From Gymnorhina tibicen (Eukaryota > Chordata > Aves > Passeriformes > Artamidae), in assembly GCA_013399875.1 (NCBI GenBank), contig VXAZ01007584.1, positions 137,501 to 201,500 of the forward strand: a stretch of DNA of 64,000 nucleotides. Direction: 5' to 3'. How positions within the stretch are numbered: position 1 is the first letter of the stretch; each line of letters opens with the position of its first letter. This document shows, in pieces, positions 57,901 to 64,000 of this stretch. Both the position numbers and the translations under genes were made by a program. Under the pieces are notes generated by a model that ran no database searches, was not told the DNA's origin, and saw only the letters and a list, made by a program, of their open reading frames with translations.

Positions 57901-60814
57901 TGGTGCACAGTTCACAAATTCAGCCATTCATTTTGCAGTCTTCATACTCCAGATTTCTCTTGGGTCTTGTTCTTTTAAAAACTTCTCTACCTTTTCCAAT
58001 ATTTTCTTAAATGCAATTTTCATCCACTGTGACATACTAAAGGGACAAGCTCATGATCTAAATGTATTAATAACCTTTAAAAATCTGTTATTATGCTGAT
58101 GCTGTATCTGCATTTCACTTTTCCCACTCTTTTTTTTTGTCAGTGTATCTCAGGATCAAAGTGAAGTTTTCACCAGAACTGCTCCCATCCACTGTACCCC
58201 CAAAGCCTGATTATTATGGAAAATATGCCCTCTTCTATTTTTCATCAGCACTTCAGTAAAAGACTTTGTGCACTTTCCAGACCCTTTATTACTGTTAACC
58301 CCTTTATTTTGTGACAGAAAATTGTTAAGTTACCACCATCTGCAGTAATAGCTACATACATAAAAAAATCTTTGTTGTTTAATTACTAAGAGTGGAGTTT
58401 CGGTCATCTTAACCCACTCCTCCCCTTGCCAGGGGCTCTCCAGCAATGGGTCAGGGCACAAAGCTCATTTTTACCACTTGAAGCCCTGCTATTGTCATTT
58501 CCTCCACTCTGAACATCCCTAATTTTTTATTTATCTGCTTATCTAGCTCCCTGAGTGATCCTCAGTGCTTCACACTCTACCTTCTTATTCCTTCCTCAGC
58601 ACAGAGGTCATCCTGGCCCTTTGATGGAGAATGATACTGTGCTCCTCACCTGAACAGGTAATTGTCTTCCTTGGATTTTCTTTTTTTATTTTTATTTGTA
58701 ATGTCTCCCACCATGCCTGGTGAATTTAAGACAGAGGTTGCTGTCAGGGAGAAAGCTGGCAAAAGTCTCAGTTCAGATCTCCCACAAGCCACTCTGGTAT
58801 TACTCTATATATACACCTTCCTCCCTTCTCCCCATATGCTCTTAGCCTGAAAGTTTGGGTTTTCTTTTCTGATTTTCTTCTCATTCTCAGCAAGGCCAGA
58901 ATTTTTCTTCCCTCGCATCCTGCCATTCTTCCTTCTAGACACATTTTCCTCTTCCTCATATTATTTCTTCAATCTCACTTGGCCTTACAGATTTTTCTCT
59001 CCTCAACCTTCTCCCCACCTTTTCTTCTTTTCTTTTTATGGACACTATCACTTCCCATCCTATATTATCACACAGTATCAGACTCAGACTATTTCCAGAC
59101 TGCTTTCCACATCAGTCTCCTGAAAATGCTTATCCCCATTAAATCCCATAAAAATGCTTTTTATCTCCATTATGATGAGCCACTCTCATCAGTATCTAAA
59201 AATTAGGACAAACTTATCTCTATTTTTCATGTGCTGTTCCATAACACATAATATCATCATGCTTGTCTCCTCTCAGGCTACAGTAGAGGTCTTGAAAGTA
59301 TTATTTTTCAGTTGTATTTTATACCTTCTCAGAACATAACCAGAATGTCTTCATCAAAATCCTTCAAGTGCAAGGACTGAAATGGAAAAACTTGTTTTAG
59401 TCAGAAGTGAGGGGTGGTACAGAATCCCATGTGCTTCACTGACAAACATTATACTGTCAGGCAGAAGAGCATATAGAAGGTATTATTAGTATCTCCATGC
59501 TTCACAGAGCCATTGAATAGTTAGTTAATTTCTGATTTTATTTTTCACTATCTGATTCTCCATTTCCTCTTTCTATTTATTCTATTCCTACCCTATTATT
59601 TTGATTTGCAAATACATCCTGAATTTCAGGTTTTTACTGTACCCATCTTTAGGTCACTGCTGTATCTCCCAGTTCCTTTTGCAACGTCTTCATCAGCAAA
59701 CTTCACCTTCAGTGAGAATTTTTGAAGCTTGCTTTCCCGACCAATTCTTCTCAATATTTCACTAATTAAGTGTGCTCTGATCAAAGGGATTGTTTCTTTT
59801 TGCTTTTTCTCTAGGTACCCTATGTTGCTATGGGGTAACAATTTATATTAAAGGCTTTTTGTGTCATTTTAAAATGGTGTTCTCTGAGGACCCTTAAGGG
59901 GAAATTTATCTCTTTATATGGAATACCCATTTTCTTAAAAAAAAAGTTTCGAAAACCTAGGGGCTTGAATAAAAAGGGAGTATTCACAAATCATCCTACT
60001 TCTCCAACTTTTGTTCCAGGAGGGTGTCTGCGCCAGCAATTTCTACTGATCCTATATCACTGCACTGTTTCAATTAATCCAGGCATTTATATCTAATTAA
60101 AAAATAATGAATTTTTTGATGAATTCTGTTCAAAAAACTACTTGGTTTTTCGAGTTTACAGGAGAAAATAAAACAGTTGTGAGTCAATGAAGTGGAAAAT
60201 TGCTGTCTTATAACAGATCTCCAAGGTGCAAAATGTTCTCTTATTTGCTGTTATCAGTATGTCTAGTAATTGCTTTTTGTCCAACTGTTTATAAAGGGAG
60301 AAACAGACTTACAGTCTGGAGAGAAAGAGACAGCAAAACATATAAAATTAAAGAATAATTGTTTTTAAATTATTTTCCTATTTTATAGCATTGAAAAAAC
60401 ATACCAAAAAAAGCAATTTCACCAAAGAAAACAGAAAAAAAGTAAACGGATGAACAAAAGCTGCATAAAATAATTAAAACAAGCAATAGGGCACATTTGA
60501 AAACTAACACCTGTGGTCTTTAGTTACTTTAGCTCTTTGGAACAAAAAGAGCCTTGCTACTAATTCCAAGAGTTTTAGCCATAAGCTTGAGAAATTTCTA
60601 CATAGTTCTAATTATAGAGCAGTATTTTAAAATATTACCTGGCACTCAAATACACTTTAGATCAACATAAAAAGGAGTGTTATAAAATTGCTTTCTGCAA
60701 CAAACCAACAACAGCACAGACTGAGATCACGTCCCTCTTCCACAATTAGCACCCACATAGACAACTGAATTTTCCTTTGGCATTTGGCTTTCTGAAGAGA
60801 ATTTCAGGTCAGGG

Positions 60815-60898
60815 GATTTTCTTTGGGGGTTTTTGGTGGATTTTGGTTTGGTTTTTTGTTTATTTGTTTTTCTGGTTTGGTTTTTGGTTTTTTTTTCT
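60815..60898. repeat. G/T-rich low-complexity tract (TTTGG-type)
   Basis: The plus strand contains GGGGG followed by repeated TTTTGGTTTGGTTTTTTG-like units and a final T run. On the transcribed strand it is C/A-rich. Similar in kind to the A/C tract at 26323-26410. Confidence 0.8.
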
Positions 60899-63208
60899 CT
60901 GTATGGTTTTGGATTCTCCTCTGTTTTATAAAGACTACCTAAAAAAAGTGAGGAGAAATTCTCCTATTTGTATACCTATAGCCAAAATTTTCTTTTCAAG
61001 AATAATTTCTTTGATTTAAGAAATAAATGTGAAAAAGTTAAAACTTTATAAACACTAATTCATTGTACTGTCCAGTAAACACAGGCAGGGAGTAGCAAAC
61101 AGGAGCTTTCCTGAACTAAACTAACACCTTACTTACCTTCCTGCAAAATTATGGGATTTACTTCTCCCTCTTCAATTTTTCTGTTTTTCTTAACTAGACC
61201 ATCCAGTGTTCTACAGTATAGCCTTGCAACTGTAAATGAAGTTTACACCACATATGCACTCAGATGCTCTTAAAATCCACTGTAACACAGAAGCAGGTCT
61301 TTGAAAACCCTTCCTGGGGTTTACCAAACCTCTTTGATATTTTCACCTTGTCCATACAAATGAAATCTTTATTAAAAAGAAAGGTGATTAAGGCCATTTT
61401 CATAAAATGACAAGAAGTGCCTGACAGATTTACTTTCCTTCTAGGCAACTTTCCAGCAAAAGTCAACAGCTAACAAGAATTCTATATCTGAATTCATGTT
61501 GGAGGATATAACTCACTAATTAAGTGTTCCTTAAACATCTCAAGGAACATTCAGACTTTCTGACTGATGCACTCCAAGCACTGCTCGATAAAGAGATAAA
61601 GAGATACTACAGTTGAGTATAGCTGAATAAATTGAGGTTTCTTTTCTTTCTCAGGCATCCTCAATCTAAGTTCCAGCATCCTAGTCCACAGTAAACAGTC
61701 TTCCTTGATAAAGAAATAACTCATTTTCACAGATAACGTCCAACATTTCAAGACGTATTTCTAAATGCTGTGCCTTGGCAATCCTTCAATTTATTCACAT
61801 GTAAATAGAAATGTTTAAGTACCCGTGTATCCTCTGTTACTCTGATAAAAAGGCCAGCAGGACGCTACCTTTTGATGAATTAACACAGAATAATGGACTT
61901 CAGCAGTGCTTCTCATGTTCCTCATAACTTGTCCACAATCCACTGAATTTAGTGGTGTCTAGAAATCTTCATGTTCATTCCCAGAAAACAGAGGTGTCCT
62001 TAACAGATGCTCATGGGAACACTTGAGAGAATCAGCACAAAGGAGTTTGCTGCTACCTAACATAACTGTACTAAAAGGTTTTATTTATTCAAACTCTGTG
62101 TTGCTACAACTGCAGGCACACAACTGCTAACTGATAGTATGTGAACCTTCACCTACCTGCAAAGGCCACAAATACTCTTTAATCAAGATTACCAAACCAC
62201 ACAAGAGCTGCAGCAGCAGTGCCATGCTGAAGCAGAGATCTAATCTAAATACTGGATAACCAAGCTCTTCTCTCAGGAACTCTCCCAGGAATCACTCCAG
62301 GGAGCACTGACAAATCTTAGAGCCCCAAATCTGTGGAATAAGGTTTCTAGGTCTTCCCTGCCCTGGACAACTATGTCAGGGCAACAGATCCAGATGTTTT
62401 ATATGCTTAACACTCAATTCACTCATGCAGCGGAATTTCTGTAGGACAGCCCTACCCAAACCCAGGTATTATATAAAAGAGTTCAGTATGATTAAGTCCA
62501 TTACAATACAACCACAAGATGATTAAAGTAACTTCCTACAGGTGCCAGATATCTGCCATCATGTTTGGATAAAATCAGGAATATCTTACTCTTTGCTGAG
62601 CTTCTAATCCTGCCTCCTCAGAATATGTCAAAACTGATAATCATGGCAGACATTTACACTTGATATCTTTATTTTCCCAGGAGCATCAACATCTACAAAC
62701 TGCAGTTCTAGCTGTTGTCTCCCTCTCCTGAACTGCCCTTTGTATCCGTTCATCCCCCACAGTCCTCCTCACCTCCCCCAACATGTTGACACAGGGGAGT
62801 TTTAAAAAGAAATCAGAATGAAGTACATTGCACAGAAGGGAGATTTATTTTAGCATAGGCACATAAGAAGAAACATTGAGAGAACTACTTGAATACAAGA
62901 ATGAAAGTTAGATCGGCTTTTATCCAAGTTGAGATATTTACTTCACAACATTTCAAGTCAAATAGTTTTTTTTTAAATGCAGAGTTAAGGTACCACAGTG
63001 CCTTTGTAGTCAAAAATTGCAGAAACTCAGTTATTTTGCAGGACACTTTACACTGGTCTGTGAGTACCCAGAGATTACAGCAAAAAATGGTCTATTTAGG
63101 AATACGTGGCATAATTCAACCTGACACTTTCAAAACTATCCATACAGGTAGCTCTCTGAAAGGAAATAATATCTCATCAGCAGATGAGGGAGTTGACATT
63201 ACAATAAG

Positions 63209-63223
63209 AAAAAAAAAAAAAAA
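63209..63223. repeat. A15 homopolymer
   Basis: Uninterrupted A run on the plus strand, intronic. Confidence 0.85.
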
Positions 63224-63420
63224 CTTTAAATGGCAAAATACAGCATCTTCCTAACCTTTCACCCTCACTCCTGTCACTAGAGTCTATATCCAGACTATAT
63301 TTTCTAAAGTGTTTTTTCCTTCTCTTTTTGTTCCATAGGATCAACACAATGCTTACTGTAATAGCAACAAAACAACCCATGCATCAAATTCTGACAGAAA
63401 ACAACCTCGTTGTTTCAGAC

Positions 63421-63470
63421 CAGACCATCAGAAAAATCTATGAAAATTCAGACCATCAGAAAAATCTATG
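63421..63470. repeat. 28-bp-period tandem duplication
   Basis: CAGACCATCAGAAAAATCTA followed by TG occurs at 63421-63442 and again at 63449-63470, separated by AAAATT. Perfect over 22 bases, so recent. Confidence 0.88.
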
Positions 63471-64000
63471 GGGGAAAAAAAAAGGTAAAATGCTTTTTTC
63501 ATGAAAGGAAATACAGACTGAATATCATGAAATGAACAATGGGTGAAAATAATGCTCAATTACCAACCCCATGCAACTCTAAAAATCCAGAGCAGCAGAG
63601 AGTAAAATTACTTTATAAAAGGAGGCCAAACTACACCCAAAGCAATCTGAAAACTCTCACAATTCTTCTCTAAGTTCTCTCTTTAAAAAACAAAGCACAG
63701 AGGACACTTATTTCAACCACGCAAACTTGCACTGCACGACAGTTTGTAACTTCAGATAGACTGCCCAGGTTTATAAGGCTGTTCCTGTCTGACTTCAGAC
63801 CTGCCTTATGTAATAACCTTCATGTGATTCAGCACTCTCCAGTTTCCCAGATCTCTCACACAGCTCCCCTCACAGCTCACAAATACCACCCTTCCTTCAC
63901 ACCCTTCTCTCTCTTCCTTTCTTTACCATCACAAATTCCAACAACTTAAACTGATGACATCCAGACCTGTAAAAATGAAAAAAAAATTAAAAGAAAAAAA

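Noticed and set aside
58500..59350. Pyrimidine-rich block as a possible functional element
   Set aside because: Diffuse C/T richness without repeats, motifs or boundaries; ordinary intronic composition.

Overview
This window comes from a vertebrate nuclear genome, almost certainly a bird. It is AT-rich, intron-dominated DNA. It carries several CR1 LINE tails and an endogenous retroviral LTR of a type common in birds. The only recognisable gene is KDM6A (UTX), the JmjC histone H3K27 demethylase, on the minus strand. Thirteen coding exons are readable. By human numbering they are exons 5 to 17, running from high to low coordinates: 39021-39079 (exon 5) down to 191-586 (exon 17). All have AG acceptors and GT donors. 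Joined, they give 1,698 bases, or 566 codons, in one uninterrupted frame. This matches human residues about 129 to 694 when the alternative exon 14 is included. Human comparisons are from memory.

Layout: 1-190 is the start of intron 17. Six compactly spaced exons (17 to 12) lie in 191-5498. They encode the last TPR units and the start of the disordered linker, including cassette exon 14 with a basic nuclear-localisation-type cluster. Exons 11 to 7 (5878-19915) encode TPRs 3 to 6, separated by introns of about 0.4 to 4.8 kb. Intron 6 (19916-30753, 10.8 kb) holds two CR1 tails, a possible solo LTR and an 88-base assembly gap. Exon 6 is at 30754-30874, intron 5 is 8.1 kb, and exon 5 is at 39021-39079. 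From 39080 to the window end (24.9 kb) there is only intron 4; exon 4 was not found and must lie beyond 64000.

Intron 4 contains a plus-strand CR1 tail (43667-43973), a 62-base gap inside a poly-A run, and a long minus-strand CR1 copy (about 46440-48910). A 540-bp solo LTR (47327-47866) is inserted in that CR1 copy, with TATA and AATAAA signals antisense to KDM6A.

The gene product would be a TPR scaffold followed by a linker; the catalytic JmjC domain lies outside the window. I see no tRNA, rRNA, CRISPR array or second protein-coding gene, and no undescribed system that the sequence can prove. The most testable leads are a possible intronic polyadenylation end after exon 17, composite acceptor/donor (recursive-splice-like) sites in the long introns, a 25-bp near-perfect hairpin in intron 4, and a candidate solo LTR in intron 6.
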